Assembly (NCBI RefSeq): GCF_007197575.1
Contig: NZ_CP041616.1
Location: 2,232,001 to 2,296,000 of the forward strand
Reading direction: 5' to 3'
Origin: Ornithinimicrobium ciconiae
GTDB lineage: Bacteria > Actinomycetota > Actinomycetes > Actinomycetales > Dermatophilaceae
DNA: 64,000 nucleotides
Shown: one piece after another, positions 9,107-18,049 of the stretch
Layout of the letters: every line of letters begins with the position of its first letter
Position numbering within the stretch: the first letter of the stretch is position 1
Notes under the pieces: model-generated
What the model saw: the letters and a program-made list of their open reading frames with translations, nothing else
Databases searched by the model: none
What the model was told of the DNA's origin: nothing
Program-made: the position numbers and the translations under genes

Positions 9107-9849
9107 TCTGACGCCTTCTCCTGTGTGACCTCGACCGAGAGGATGCTGATCGGCGCCGCCGGGATTCCGTCGGCACCGCCGCCATCGACGCCTTGTTCGG
9201 CGACGCGGTCCACGATGTCCATTCCACCGGTGACCCTACCGAAGATGCTGTAGCCACCACCTTCGACAGGCAGTTCTGTGTCGCGGTAGACGATGAAGAA
9301 CTGGCCACCATTGCTGTTGGGGTCCTGGGCGCGGGCCATCGCCAGGGTCCCGGGCGGGTACTTCCCGTCCTCCGGGGCGTTCTCGATCCCGAAGCCATAA
9401 CCCGGCGCGCCGCGGCCGGTGCCCGTCGGGTCGCCGCACTGCAGCACAAAGATCCCCTGCGTCGTCAAGCGGTGGCAGGGGCTGTCCTGCCAGTAGCCCG
9501 CGGTCGCGAGGTGCTCGAAGGAGGCGACGGTCACAGGTGCCTTGTCGGCATACAACTCCACCTCGATGGGGCCACAGTTGGTCTCGATCACCCCGGTCCA
9601 GGTGCCGGCCACGCCCTCGGTGGGCGGCGGCTCCAACGGCTCGGTGGTCATCCCCGCGCTCGGCACGGCAGGTGCCTCCTCGCAGCCGGCGTCCGCACCC
9701 GCGGGGGAGAGCGTGGTCGCTGCCCCAGAGTGGTTGGTCACGGACGCGTCTGCGGCGTCGGGGGCATCGGAACTACCGCAGGCGGAGACCAGCAGCGTGC
9801 TCGCAACGAGCAGCCCTAGTGCCTGCCACCGGAGACGACCCAGCGTCAT
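9103..9849 (-). CDS. Cyclophilin-type peptidyl-prolyl isomerase lipoprotein
   Basis: It catalyses cis-trans isomerisation of proline peptide bonds. The 248-residue protein starts with a lipoprotein signal peptide whose lipobox LLVSAC places the modified Cys at residue 24, so it should be anchored outside the membrane. After a 50-residue Ala/Ser-rich linker comes a complete cyclophilin domain, with SPCHRLTTQGIFVLQCGD, the ARAQDPNSNGGQFFIVY core and the final IFGRVTGGMDIVD segment. The ATG is preceded by an AGGAG-type ribosome site and a TAGACT box. It is the first gene of the operon with DUF349 and apeB. Confidence 0.93.
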   Translation of the reverse strand: MTLGRLRWQALGLLVASTLLVSACGSSDAPDAADASVTNHSGAATTLSPAGADAGCEEAPAVPSAGMTTEPLEPPPTEGVAGTWTGVIETNCGPIEVELYADKAPVTVASFEHLATAGYWQDSPCHRLTTQGIFVLQCGDPTGTGRGAPGYGFGIENAPEDGKYPPGTLAMARAQDPNSNGGQFFIVYRDTELPVEGGGYSIFGRVTGGMDIVDRVAEQGVDGGGADGIPAAPISILSVEVTQEKASE

Positions 9850-9889
9850 AATTCGTGCTCTCCTGAGTGCTCGGGCGGGTGGAATCGCC

Positions 9890-9895
9890 AGTCTA
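9890..9895 (-). promoter_or_regulatory. Candidate -10 box of the cyclophilin-DUF349-apeB operon
   Basis: On the minus strand TAGACT lies about 40 bases before the cyclophilin ATG, with an AGGAGA ribosome site between them. This is a leadered promoter, unlike the boxes found directly before several other genes in the window. Confidence 0.4.
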
Positions 9896-9966
9896 GGCAG
9901 CGCTCTGTCGCGCAGTGGTCACAGCCCGATGACGGTTTGGACACGATCGGACGTAGGTTTGGTCAC

Positions 9967-10659
9967 GTGCTGGTGATCTCCATCGAAGCTGCCGCCTTCG
10001 GCACGAACTGCTATCTCGTCGCGCCCGAGCGTGGGGAGGAGTGCGTGATCGTCGATCCCGGGGTGGGAGTCGAGGACCAGGTCGCCGCCACCCTGCAACA
10101 GCACGGGTTGCGCCCGGCAGCTGTCCTGCTCACCCACGGACACCTCGATCACACGTATGCCGTCACGCCGGTGTGCGCCGGCACGACCGCCGCTTACATC
10201 CACGAGGACGACCGCTACCGCCTGACCGATCCGTTGGCCAGCACGAGTCCTGCGCTGCTGATGATGCTCGAGCAGCAGTTCGGGACGCGGGCGAGCTGGG
10301 CCGAGCCGGAGACCGTGATCGACCTGGCCGGCGGTCAGACCCTGGAGCTCGGTGGCCTGTCCCTCGACGTCACGCACGCACCCGGGCACACCGAGGGCTC
10401 GGTGCTGTTCGGCCTGGCCGGTGTGCCCACCGGGATGCCCGACGAGGTGGACCGCACAGTGCTGACCGGCGACGTGCTCTTCGCCGGCTCCATCGGACGC
10501 ACCGACCTGCCCGGGGGAGACCACGGGGCGATGCAGCGTTCCCTGCGCGACGTCATACTCCCGCTGCCCGACTCCAGCCTGGTCCTGCCAGGGCACGGCC
10601 CGGCCACCACGATGGCCCGGGAGCGGATGACCAACCCGTTCCTGACCTCACTGACCTGA
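9967..10659 (+). CDS. MBL-fold metallo-hydrolase, glyoxalase II-like
   Basis: This is a cytosolic metallo-beta-lactamase-fold hydrolase, probably acting on a thioester or similar substrate. The metal motif THGHLDH, the HAPGHTEGSV segment, the GRTDLPGGD segment and the C-terminal PGHGPATT are all present. I chose the GTG at 9967 because the product then begins LVISIEAAAFGTNCYLVA, the usual beginning of this family. A TTG at 9937 would add ten residues. The gene precedes hisS, as in other actinobacteria. Confidence 0.88.
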   Translation: MLVISIEAAAFGTNCYLVAPERGEECVIVDPGVGVEDQVAATLQQHGLRPAAVLLTHGHLDHTYAVTPVCAGTTAAYIHEDDRYRLTDPLASTSPALLMMLEQQFGTRASWAEPETVIDLAGGQTLELGGLSLDVTHAPGHTEGSVLFGLAGVPTGMPDEVDRTVLTGDVLFAGSIGRTDLPGGDHGAMQRSLRDVILPLPDSSLVLPGHGPATTMARERMTNPFLTSLT

Positions 10660-10708
10660 CCGGGGCAGCCTCCGCCCACACGGCGTCGGACCCGCGCCTG
10701 CGCCTCGT

Positions 10709-10714
10709 TAGACT
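10709..10714 (+). promoter_or_regulatory. Candidate -10 box for a leaderless hisS transcript
   Basis: TAGACT ends six bases before the hisS GTG start. No Shine-Dalgarno sequence fits in the gap, which supports leaderless initiation. Confidence 0.45.
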
Positions 10715-10720
10715 CGCGGC

Positions 10721-12136
10721 GTGATCAAGCCCCGCACCGCCCCCGGCACCCTCGAGCTCCTGCCCACCGAGCAGATCGCGTTCCAGCGCATGCTCGATGT
10801 CATCCGGTCAGGCTATGAGCGGTTCGGGTTCCTGCCGATCGAGACCCCGGCCTATGAGCTGACCGACGTGCTGCTCACCAAGACCGGCGGCGAGACCGAG
10901 CGGCAGGTCTACTTCGTGCAGTCCACCGGGTCGCTGGACAAGGCTGCCGCCCAGGAGGATCCGGGCCTGCCGGAGCTCGCGCTGCGATTCGACCTGACGG
11001 TGCCGCTGGCGCGCTATGTCGCCGAGCACGAGCACCGGCTCACCTTCCCCTTCCGGCGCTATCAGATGCAGCGGGTCTACCGCGGGGAGCGGCCGCAGCG
11101 GGGTCGCTACCGCGAGTTCTACCAGTGCGACATCGACATCATCGGCAAGGACGGGCTCAGCCCCCGCCACGACGCCGAGTGCCCCGCGGTGATCCACACC
11201 ATCTTTACCGACCTCGACATCGGCGCGTTCACCATCCAGCTCAACAACCGCAAGCTGATGCGCGGCTTCTTCGAGGACCTGGGCATCACCGAGGCGCAGC
11301 AGCAGGTGACCGTGCTGCGCGAGATCGACAAGATCGACAAGCGTGGGCCTGAGGCTGTGCGGGACACGCTCACCGGGGAGGCCTATGGCCTGGCTGCGGA
11401 CGTCGTGCAGACGCTCCTGGACCTAGTCGGGCTGCGCTCCACCTCGCACGACGACGCGCTGGCCATCCTCGACCGGGTGCTGGCCGCGTCCGCCGGCTCG
11501 CCGGTGCTGGCCACCGGTGTCGCCGAGCTGCGTGAGGTGCTCACCGTGCTGCGCGACCTTGGCGTTCCCGAGAGCGACTATTGCCTCAACCTCTCGATCG
11601 CCCGTGGCCTGGACTACTACACCGGCACCGTCTATGAGACGACCCTGGACGAGCACCCGGAGATCGGGTCGGTCTGCTCCGGCGGACGCTATGACGACCT
11701 CGCGGGGCAGTACACCAAGTCCAGGCTGCCCGGCGTCGGCATGTCGATCGGACTCACCCGCCTGTTCTGGCAGCTGCGCGAGGCCGGGCTGGTCGGCACC
11801 GCGGAGTCGACGGTGCAGGTCCTGGTGCCGCAGCTGGACGAGGCCTATCTCCCGCAGTGCCTGGCCCTGGCGACGGACCTGCGGCAGGGCGGGATCAACA
11901 CCGAGGTCGTCCTCGACGGCGGCAAGCTGGGCAAGCAGCTGAAGTATGCCGACCGGGCCGGTATCCGTTTCGTGGCCATCGTGGGGGAGCAGGAGGTGGC
12001 GGCGGACACCGTCACCATCAAGGACCTGCGCCGTCAGGACCAGTTCACGGTGGCCCGTGAGGAGGCCGTGCGCTCGCTGCGGGTCGAGCTCGCCCAGCCG
12101 CTGGGCTTGCCGCATGACGGATCCGACGAGGACTGA
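10721..12136 (+). CDS. hisS: Histidyl-tRNA synthetase
   Basis: It charges tRNA-His with histidine. The 471-residue class II synthetase shows motif 2 around [18 protein letters not shown], the histidine-specific signatures [11 protein letters not shown] and [11 protein letters not shown], the motif 3 region [13 protein letters not shown], and a C-terminal anticodon-binding domain from about residue 365. It is somewhat longer than the roughly 420-residue bacterial average. The GTG start is fixed by the upstream -10 box. The gene stands directly before the his biosynthesis block, but the two are separated by 197 bases holding a separate palindromic promoter region. Confidence 0.97.
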   Translation: MIKPRTAPGTLELLPTEQIAFQRMLDVIRSGYERFGFLPIETPAYELTDVLLTKTGGETERQVYFVQSTGSLDKAAAQEDPGLPELALRFDLTVPLARYVAEHEHRLTFPFRRYQMQRVYRGERPQRGRYREFYQCDIDIIGKDGLSPRHDAECPAVIHTIFTDLDIGAFTIQLNNRKLMRGFFEDLGITEAQQQVTVLREIDKIDKRGPEAVRDTLTGEAYGLAADVVQTLLDLVGLRSTSHDDALAILDRVLAASAGSPVLATGVAELREVLTVLRDLGVPESDYCLNLSIARGLDYYTGTVYETTLDEHPEIGSVCSGGRYDDLAGQYTKSRLPGVGMSIGLTRLFWQLREAGLVGTAESTVQVLVPQLDEAYLPQCLALATDLRQGGINTEVVLDGGKLGKQLKYADRAGIRFVAIVGEQEVAADTVTIKDLRRQDQFTVAREEAVRSLRVELAQPLGLPHDGSDED

Positions 12137-12262
12137 GAGTCGTCGTCGGCCCGTCCGCCAACCTCTGGCGATGCGGCAGGGGCGCCGTCGGCATCACGCG
12201 GCGATGGGGCGGCGTCTCTGCTCCGGTGCTCACTGCTCCCGGTTCGGCCACACCGCTCCGGC

Positions 12263-12288
12263 GTGTTAGCGTAATAGCGCGTTAACAC
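12263..12288. promoter_or_regulatory. Imperfect palindrome, candidate operator of the his locus
   Basis: GTGTTAGCG and CGTTAACAC form nine-base arms with one mismatch, separated by the eight-base spacer TAATAGCG. The spacer contains a -10-like TAATAG, so a bound protein would block transcription. The site lies 46 bases before a TrpR/YerC-type regulator gene that heads the his operon. That makes autorepression plus histidine-dependent control the simplest reading. The regulator-site link is inferred. Confidence 0.55.
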
Positions 12289-12333
12289 ACCCGCCCTCGC
12301 CGGAGCCCCGGTAGTCCCGCCCCTGGAGCCGTC

Positions 12334-12771
12334 ATGAAGCGCCGCGACACCGGCCGCCCGGCCACCGCCGCCGACGAGTCGGCGCGGCGTGCCGAGGCAC
12401 AGACCGAGCTCGCTCGGGCGCTGGCCGCAGTGGCGGACCCGGACCAGATGACGGCCTTCCTCATCGACCTGTGCACGCCCGCCGAGCTGGAGGCCCTCGC
12501 GGACCGTTGGAGCGTCGTGCCGCTGCTGGCCGACGGGGTCTCCTACCGCCAGGTCCACGAGCAGACCGGAGTCAGCGTGACCACGGTCGGCCGGGTGGCG
12601 CGCAGCCTGGAGCACGGCACCGGTGGCTACCGGCAGGTGCTCGAGCAGTGCCGCGGTGAGCTCGAACAGAACCGTGAGGCGGCGCTCGCGCGGGACCACA
12701 GCGAGGCCGGACCTGGTCCGGGGGACCCGACCCTCCGGCATACCCGGGGTGCGCAGCCGGCCACCGGTTGA
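12334..12771 (+). CDS. YerC/YecD-family TrpR-like repressor, candidate regulator of his genes
   Basis: The 145-residue protein contains a TrpR-like core (about residues 25-105) with the segment LIDLCTPAELEALADRWSVV, followed by a helix-turn-helix of the type SYRQVHEQTGVSVTTVGRVA. The last 35 residues are a disordered extension. TrpR-family YerC proteins in other bacteria are linked to histidine gene control. Here the gene lies 82 bases before hisG on the same strand, with a palindrome in its own promoter, which supports the same role. The effector (histidine or a derivative) is inferred. Confidence 0.82.
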   Translation: MKRRDTGRPATAADESARRAEAQTELARALAAVADPDQMTAFLIDLCTPAELEALADRWSVVPLLADGVSYRQVHEQTGVSVTTVGRVARSLEHGTGGYRQVLEQCRGELEQNREAALARDHSEAGPGPGDPTLRHTRGAQPATG

Positions 12772-12853
12772 GCGCGCCACCCAGCCCCACCGCGCGACGA
12801 CGCGCCCGTCCAGAACACCAGGGCCACCAGAGCCCACAGCCCGGAAGGTCACC

Positions 12854-13762
12854 ATGACCCCGCCTGCCACCACCCGAGACCGCCTGCGCGTGGCGATCCA
12901 GAAGTCCGGCCGCCTCTCCGACCCGGCCCGTGACCTGCTCGCCTCCTGCGGGCTGACCTGGCGGGAGAGCCGCGACAAGCTCTTCTGCTATGGCGAGTCC
13001 CTGCCCGTCGACCTGCTGCTGGTGCGCGACGACGACATCCCCGGCCTCATCGCCGACGGGGTCTGCGACCTGGGGATCGTGGGTCGCAACGTCCTGGTCG
13101 AGCACGACCTGTCCCGGACCTCCAACGGCCAGGCGAGTGCCCTGAAGGAGTGGCGCCAGCTCGGCTGGGGCGTCTGCCGCCTCGACATCGCGATCAACGA
13201 CGACGAGCAGTGGACCGGCCCGCAGCAGCTCACCGGCCAGCGGATCGCCACCAGTTTTCCGCACACGCTCGGCCGCTGGTTGACCGACAAGGGCGTGCAG
13301 GCCGAGGTCGTCACCCTGTCCGGCTCGGTGGAGATCGCCCCGCGGCTGGGCCAGGCAGACGTGGTGTGCGACCTGGTGTCCACCGGCGGCACGCTGGCAG
13401 CCAATGCGCTCAAGCCGGTCGAGACGCTGTTGCACTCGGAGGCGGTCATCGCCGGTCCCTCGGCCCCGCTCGAGGACGGCCGCGAGGAGATCGCCGACCT
13501 GCTGCTGCGCCGCATGGACGGTGCCCTGCGACTGAAGGAGACCCGGCTGCTCATGCTGCGGGCCGCCCGCGACGTGCTGCCCGAGGTGCTGACCCGGCTG
13601 CCGGCCGGTGGCGAGCCGACGGTCCTGGCGGTTGATGGCCGGGACGAGGTGTCCGTCCAGCTGCTGTGCCACAACGCCGTGCCATGGCCGCGCCTGGAGG
13701 AGCTCAAGGCCGTGGGGGCCCACACCATCATGGTGCTGCCGGTGGAGGGGATGCTGGCGTGA
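12854..13762 (+). CDS. hisG: ATP phosphoribosyltransferase, long form
   Basis: It catalyses the first committed step of histidine synthesis, joining ATP and PRPP. The 302-residue length includes the C-terminal regulatory domain of the long, feedback-inhibited form. The ATG at 12854 follows a GGAAGG ribosome site. Landmark segments RLRVAIQKSGRLSD, LVRDDDIPGLIADGV and LVSTGGTLAANALK resemble the enterobacterial protein closely, more than the actinobacterial one as I remember it. The stop overlaps the hisD start by four bases (GTGA). No hisE lies upstream, unlike the usual actinobacterial hisE-hisG pair. Confidence 0.96.
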   Translation: MTPPATTRDRLRVAIQKSGRLSDPARDLLASCGLTWRESRDKLFCYGESLPVDLLLVRDDDIPGLIADGVCDLGIVGRNVLVEHDLSRTSNGQASALKEWRQLGWGVCRLDIAINDDEQWTGPQQLTGQRIATSFPHTLGRWLTDKGVQAEVVTLSGSVEIAPRLGQADVVCDLVSTGGTLAANALKPVETLLHSEAVIAGPSAPLEDGREEIADLLLRRMDGALRLKETRLLMLRAARDVLPEVLTRLPAGGEPTVLAVDGRDEVSVQLLCHNAVPWPRLEELKAVGAHTIMVLPVEGMLA

Positions 13763-15075
13763 GGACTGTCCTCTGGTCCGAGCTGGACGGGGCCGCCCGT
13801 GCCGACCTGCTGGCCCGTGGCACCGCCGCGGCCGGTCCGCAGGTCACCGCCGGGGTCGCCGACATCCTCAGTGGCGTCCGCGAGGGTGGCGATACCGCCC
13901 TGCAGGAGTATGCCGAACGCTTCGACCGCGCTCCCGCCCAGTCACTGGTGGTCACCGGTGAGCAGTTCGACGACGCCGTCGCGCAGGTCCCGACGACGCT
14001 GCGGTCCGCGATCAGTCAGGCGGCCGGGACGATCCGTGCCTTTCACGAGGCAGGGATGACACGCGACTACGAGGTGGAGACCGCTCCCGGTGTGCGGTGC
14101 GCCCGCGTCGTGCGCCCCATCCGGCGGGTCGGGCTCTATGTCCCGGCCGGGTCGGCACCCCTGCCGTCCACCGCCCTGATGCTCGCGATCCCGGCCCAGC
14201 TGGCGGGCTGCCCCGAGATCGTGCTGTGCACCCCGCCCGGTGAGGACGGTCTGCCCGATCCGAGCGTGCTCGCCGCGGCCGGCGAGTGCGGCCTGAGCCG
14301 GGTCTTCGTCGTCGGGGGAGCCCAGGCTGTCGCGGCGATGGCCTACGGAACCGAGTCGGTGCCCCGCTGCGACAAGATCTTCGGCCCCGGCAACGCCTGG
14401 GTCACCGAGGCCAAGCGTCAGGTCAGCACCGCAGAGGGCGGGCCCGGCATCGACCTGCCCGCCGGCCCCTCGGAGGTCCTGGTCATCGCCGACACGGGGG
14501 CAGACCCGGAGTTCGTCGCTGCCGACCTGCTCTCCCAGGCCGAGCACGGGCCCGACTCCCAGGTGCTGCTGCTCACCGACGACGCGAGCCTGGCCGATGC
14601 GGTCGCCGAGCAGGTGCAGGCCCAGCTCGATGTCCTGCCCCGGGCGGACATCGCCGCCAAGTCGCTAGCCTCCAGTGCGATCGTGATCACGGCTGACCTG
14701 CCCGAGGCCCTCGCGATCAGCAATGACTACGCCCCGGAGCACCTGATCCTCGCGCTGCGGGAGCCTGAGCGCTGGCTCGACAACGTCGAGCGGGCGGGCT
14801 CGGTCTTCCTGGGGGACTGGGCGCCGGAGACACTCGGCGACTACTGCAGCGGCACCAACCACGTGCTGCCGACGGCCGGGGCGGCGCGCTGGACCGGGGG
14901 CGTCAACGTCGCCAGCTTCCAGATCGCGATGACCGTCCAGCGCGTCACCCCCGCTGGTCTGTCCGCCCTGGGCCCGACCGCCGTGGAGCTGTCCGCGGCC
15001 GAGGGACTGCTCGGACACCAGGCCGCTGTGACGCGGCGTCTGGCGCGGGTCGGCACTGTGGACGGTGCGTCGTGA
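13759..15075 (+). CDS. hisD: Histidinol dehydrogenase
   Basis: It oxidises histidinol to histidine in two NAD-dependent steps. The 438-residue product starts at a GTG overlapping hisG. Zinc-ligand region LSQAEHGPDSQ and the catalytic Glu-His pair in NDYAPEHLIL are present, as are the nucleotide region IFGPGNAWVTEAKRQVS and PAGPSEVLVIAD. The sequence resembles the enteric enzyme throughout. The stop overlaps the hisC GTG start (GTGA). Confidence 0.97.
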   Translation: MRTVLWSELDGAARADLLARGTAAAGPQVTAGVADILSGVREGGDTALQEYAERFDRAPAQSLVVTGEQFDDAVAQVPTTLRSAISQAAGTIRAFHEAGMTRDYEVETAPGVRCARVVRPIRRVGLYVPAGSAPLPSTALMLAIPAQLAGCPEIVLCTPPGEDGLPDPSVLAAAGECGLSRVFVVGGAQAVAAMAYGTESVPRCDKIFGPGNAWVTEAKRQVSTAEGGPGIDLPAGPSEVLVIADTGADPEFVAADLLSQAEHGPDSQVLLLTDDASLADAVAEQVQAQLDVLPRADIAAKSLASSAIVITADLPEALAISNDYAPEHLILALREPERWLDNVERAGSVFLGDWAPETLGDYCSGTNHVLPTAGAARWTGGVNVASFQIAMTVQRVTPAGLSALGPTAVELSAAEGLLGHQAAVTRRLARVGTVDGAS

Positions 15076-16343
15076 CCTACGAAACCACTCCAAAAATGCG
15101 TGGCGGGCCTACGAAACCACTCTCAAAATTGTTTCCACCAGACCTGATCCGGGAGGACCTGCGCGACTTCACCGGCTACTCCTCCGCGCGGACGGCGGAC
15201 GACGGGAGGCCCGCCACCATCTGGCTCAACGCCAACGAGGCCGCCACTGGGAGCGTCGTCGACCCCGAGGGTGCTCAGCGCCGCTATCCCGACCCGCAAC
15301 CCGCCGAGCTGGTGAGCGCGCTGGCGAACACCTACGCAGTGAGCCCCGAGCAGGTCGTGGTCGGCCGCGGCAGTGACGAGTGCATCGACCTGTTGGTGCG
15401 TGCCCTCACCGCGCCTGGCAGCCAGGACGCGATCGTCCAGGCGTCCCCGACCTTCGGGATGTATGCCGTGTCGGCCCGGCTGCAGGGGGTGCCGGTGATC
15501 GACGTCCCGCAACGGGACCTCGGCACGATCTGGGAGGTCGACACCGCTGCCCTGGCGGCGGCCGCCGTCGAGCACGGCGCCAAGGTCGTCTTCCTGACCA
15601 GCCCTGGCAACCCGACCGGGGCCGTGGTGCCGACCGACGCCATCGAGACCCTCGCCGATGCCCTGGCTGAGCAGGCCGTCGTCGTCGTGGACGAGGCCTA
15701 TCAGGAGTTCGCCGGTCCGCGGAGCGCCGCGACGCTGCTGTCGGAGCACCCCAACCTGGTGGTGCTGCGCACCCTGTCGAAGGCCCACGGGCTGGCCGGC
15801 GCCCGGGTCGGCAGCGCCCTGTGCCACCCGGACCTGGCCACCGTCCTGCGCAGGGTGCAGGCGCCCTACCCCCTGCCGGGCCCGGTCACCGACCTCGCCA
15901 TCGCCGCGCTCGCCTTCTCGGTGGCCCGATCGGTCGACGCGCGGGTGGCACAGACCCGTCACGACCGTGAGCGTCTCGCGGAGGCGCTCGGTGCGGACCC
16001 GCGGGTGCGCACCGTCTATGCCAGCGAGGCAAACTTCCTGCTCGTGCGCAGCCCCGTCGTCGACGAGTTGCTCAACGACCTGCGGGAGAGTGGCATCGTG
16101 GTGCGCGACATGCGGCACCTGCTCGCCGACGCCCTGCGGGTCACCGTCGGGTCACCCGAGGAGATCCAGGCGGTGCAACAGGCCCTGGCCGGTGCAGTCC
16201 AGGACACCTCGGCACCGACGGAACCGCCCACCACACAGCCCGCCGGACCGGTTCCTGGGCCGCGCCCGCAGCACACCCAGCCATCCGGCATACCGACACA
16301 GACCACGACCACCACCGCACGAGCACGAGGAATCCACTCATGA
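15072..16343 (+). CDS. hisC: Histidinol-phosphate aminotransferase
   Basis: It transfers an amino group from glutamate to imidazole acetol phosphate, using PLP. The fold-type I enzyme shows VWLNANE-like [22 protein letters not shown] and the PLP lysine in [14 protein letters not shown] at K237. The GTG start overlaps the hisD stop, but the first 20 or so codons are made of two copies of a 32-bp repeat. Family-like sequence starts only at [19 protein letters not shown], and a TTG at 15129 is a possible alternative start. A 45-residue Pro/Thr-rich tail is also non-standard. The ATGA overlap leads into hisB. Confidence 0.94.
   Translation: MTYETTPKMRGGPTKPLSKLFPPDLIREDLRDFTGYSSARTADDGRPATIWLNANEAATGSVVDPEGAQRRYPDPQPAELVSALANTYAVSPEQVVVGRGSDECIDLLVRALTAPGSQDAIVQASPTFGMYAVSARLQGVPVIDVPQRDLGTIWEVDTAALAAAAVEHGAKVVFLTSPGNPTGAVVPTDAIETLADALAEQAVVVVDEAYQEFAGPRSAATLLSEHPNLVVLRTLSKAHGLAGARVGSALCHPDLATVLRRVQAPYPLPGPVTDLAIAALAFSVARSVDARVAQTRHDRERLAEALGADPRVRTVYASEANFLLVRSPVVDELLNDLRESGIVVRDMRHLLADALRVTVGSPEEIQAVQQALAGAVQDTSAPTEPPTTQPAGPVPGPRPQHTQPSGIPTQTTTTTARARGIHS
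15076..15140. repeat. 32-bp repeat family, locus 2: two tandem copies at the hisC 5' end
   Basis: Copies at 15076-15107 and 15108-15140 both begin CCTACGAAACCACTC and continue into an A-rich stretch. The reverse complement carries the GGTTTCGT core of locus 1. The unit lies inside the annotated hisC reading frame. The pair has the same order of variants (CTCC-A-rich, then CTCTC-A-rich) as locus 3 at 21411. Confidence 0.85.
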
Positions 16344-17434
16344 GCACCCTGCGCCCCGTCCTGTTCATCGACCGGGACGGCACGATCATCGAAGAACCCG
16401 AGGACTGTCAGATCGACGCCTACGACAAGCTGCGGCTGGTCCCGGGCGTCATGCCGGCCCTGGCCCGCCTGCGCGACGCGGGCTGGGACTTCGTGATGGT
16501 CTCCAACCAGAACGACCTGGGCGGTCCGAACTTCCCGGTCGAGACCTTCCAGGGACCGCACGACCTGCTGCTGCACATCCTGGAGAGCCAGGGCATCACC
16601 TTCAAGGAGGTGCACGTCGACCCGCACCCGCCGGGCCCCAACCAGCCGGACACCCGCAAGCCGGGCATCGGGATGGTCCGTCACCTGCTCAAGGACCGCA
16701 CCATCGACTGGGACCGCTCGATGATGGTGGGGGACCGCCTCTCCGACCGGGAGTTCGGCGACAACCTCGGCATCAAGACCTTCCTGCTGGAGAGCTCGAT
16801 GGGTCAGGGCGGCGACGAGGCGGTCAACTGGGAGCACATCGCTCACGTCCTGGCCAACCGTCCGCGGGTCGCGGTCGTGGACCGCAACACCTCCGAGACC
16901 AAGATCCACGTCGAGATCGACCTCGACCGCACCGGTGACATCGAGGTCTCGACCGGACTGGGCTTCCTGGACCACATGCTCGACCAGCTCGCCAAGCACG
17001 GTGGCTTCTCGATGAAGGTCACCTGCCAGGGCGACCTGCACATCGACGAGCACCACACCACAGAGGACACCGCCCTGGCCATCGGCCAGGCCCTGGACGA
17101 GGCCCTGGGCGACCGCCGCGGCATCGGCCGCTACGGCTTCACGGCACCGATGGACGAGGCGCAGGCCAGCGCAGCCCTCGACCTGTCGGGGCGCCCGTTC
17201 CTGAAGTTCGACTGCGGCTTCGAGCGCGAGATGGTCGGCGACCTGCCCACCGAGATGGTGGAGCACTTCTGGCGCTCCTTCGCCGAGGCGCTGCGGGCCA
17301 CCCTGCACCTGAGCGTGACCGGTGACAACGCCCACCACAAGATCGAGGTCGGCTTCAAGGCGGTCGCGCGGGCCCTGCGCCAGGCCCTCCGGGTCGAGGG
17401 CACCGAACTGCCGTCCACCAAGGGTGTGCTGTGA
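16340..17434 (+). CDS. hisB: Bifunctional histidinol-phosphatase/imidazoleglycerol-phosphate dehydratase
   Basis: The fused enzyme carries out two pathway steps. Residues 1-165 form a HAD phosphatase with FIDRDGT (D11, D13) and [13 protein letters not shown]. Residues 175-364 form the dehydratase with the metal motifs DEHHTTEDT and [11 protein letters not shown]. The 364-residue fusion is typical of enteric and some other bacteria, whereas actinobacterial HisB usually has only the second domain. The zinc-binding Cys residues of the E. coli phosphatase domain are absent: the corresponding stretch here is [16 protein letters not shown]. It overlaps hisC, and hisH follows after three bases. Confidence 0.96.
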   Translation: MSTLRPVLFIDRDGTIIEEPEDCQIDAYDKLRLVPGVMPALARLRDAGWDFVMVSNQNDLGGPNFPVETFQGPHDLLLHILESQGITFKEVHVDPHPPGPNQPDTRKPGIGMVRHLLKDRTIDWDRSMMVGDRLSDREFGDNLGIKTFLLESSMGQGGDEAVNWEHIAHVLANRPRVAVVDRNTSETKIHVEIDLDRTGDIEVSTGLGFLDHMLDQLAKHGGFSMKVTCQGDLHIDEHHTTEDTALAIGQALDEALGDRRGIGRYGFTAPMDEAQASAALDLSGRPFLKFDCGFEREMVGDLPTEMVEHFWRSFAEALRATLHLSVTGDNAHHKIEVGFKAVARALRQALRVEGTELPSTKGVL

Positions 17435-17437
17435 TCC

Positions 17438-18049
17438 GTGGCTAGGCCCACCGTCGCCCTCGTCGACTCCGGGGGGACCAACATCGCCTCGGTCAGCTAC
17501 GCCCTGGAGCGGATCGGAGCCGACGCCCGGCTGACCAACAACCCGGCCGACATACGCGCTGCTGACCGGGTGATCCTGCCCGGGGTGGGGGCGGCCGGAG
17601 CCGGCATGGCCCGGCTGCGGGAGGCGGGCCTGGTCGAGGTGCTGCACGAGGTCGAGCAGCCGCTCCTCGGAGTGTGCCTGGGGATGCAGCTGCTCTTTGC
17701 GCACTCCGCGGAGGACGGCGGCACCGAGTGTCTCGGGCTGCTGCCCGGACGCGTCGTGCCGATCCCGCCCGCCCCGGGACTGCGGGTGCCGCACATGGGC
17801 TGGAACACCCTGACCAACCTGCACGCCGACCCGTTGACCGAGGGACTCGCCGATGGCGAGCGGGCCTACTTCGTGCACAGTTTCGCGGTGCCGGTGACGG
17901 CGCACACGCTGCAGACCACCGAGCACTCCGGGACCTGGAGCGCCGTGGTCCGCAGCGGCAACCGGTGGGGCGCCCAGTTCCACCCCGAGCGGTCGGCCCG
18001 CGCGGGGGCGCGCTTGCTGACAAACTTCATCCTGGAGGTGTCGCCATGA
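17438..18049 (+). CDS. hisH: Imidazole glycerol phosphate synthase, glutaminase subunit
   Basis: This subunit releases ammonia from glutamine and channels it to HisF. The 203-residue class I amidotransferase has the nucleophile C80 in GVCLGMQLLF, and the His/Glu pair in QFHPERS near the C-terminus. It starts at GTG three bases after hisB and overlaps hisA by ATGA. Together with HisF it forms the complex that closes the imidazole ring and releases AICAR. Confidence 0.96.
   Translation: MARPTVALVDSGGTNIASVSYALERIGADARLTNNPADIRAADRVILPGVGAAGAGMARLREAGLVEVLHEVEQPLLGVCLGMQLLFAHSAEDGGTECLGLLPGRVVPIPPAPGLRVPHMGWNTLTNLHADPLTEGLADGERAYFVHSFAVPVTAHTLQTTEHSGTWSAVVRSGNRWGAQFHPERSARAGARLLTNFILEVSP

Noticed and set aside
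8502..9128. Plus-strand Gly/Ser-rich protein opposite the DUF349 gene
   Set aside because: It is the mirror image of the Pro/Glu repeats of the DUF349 protein and lacks a ribosome site and context.
16016..17983. A 655-codon open frame antisense to hisC-hisB-hisH
   Set aside because: It spans three well-supported his genes and has antisense composition without any recognisable motif.
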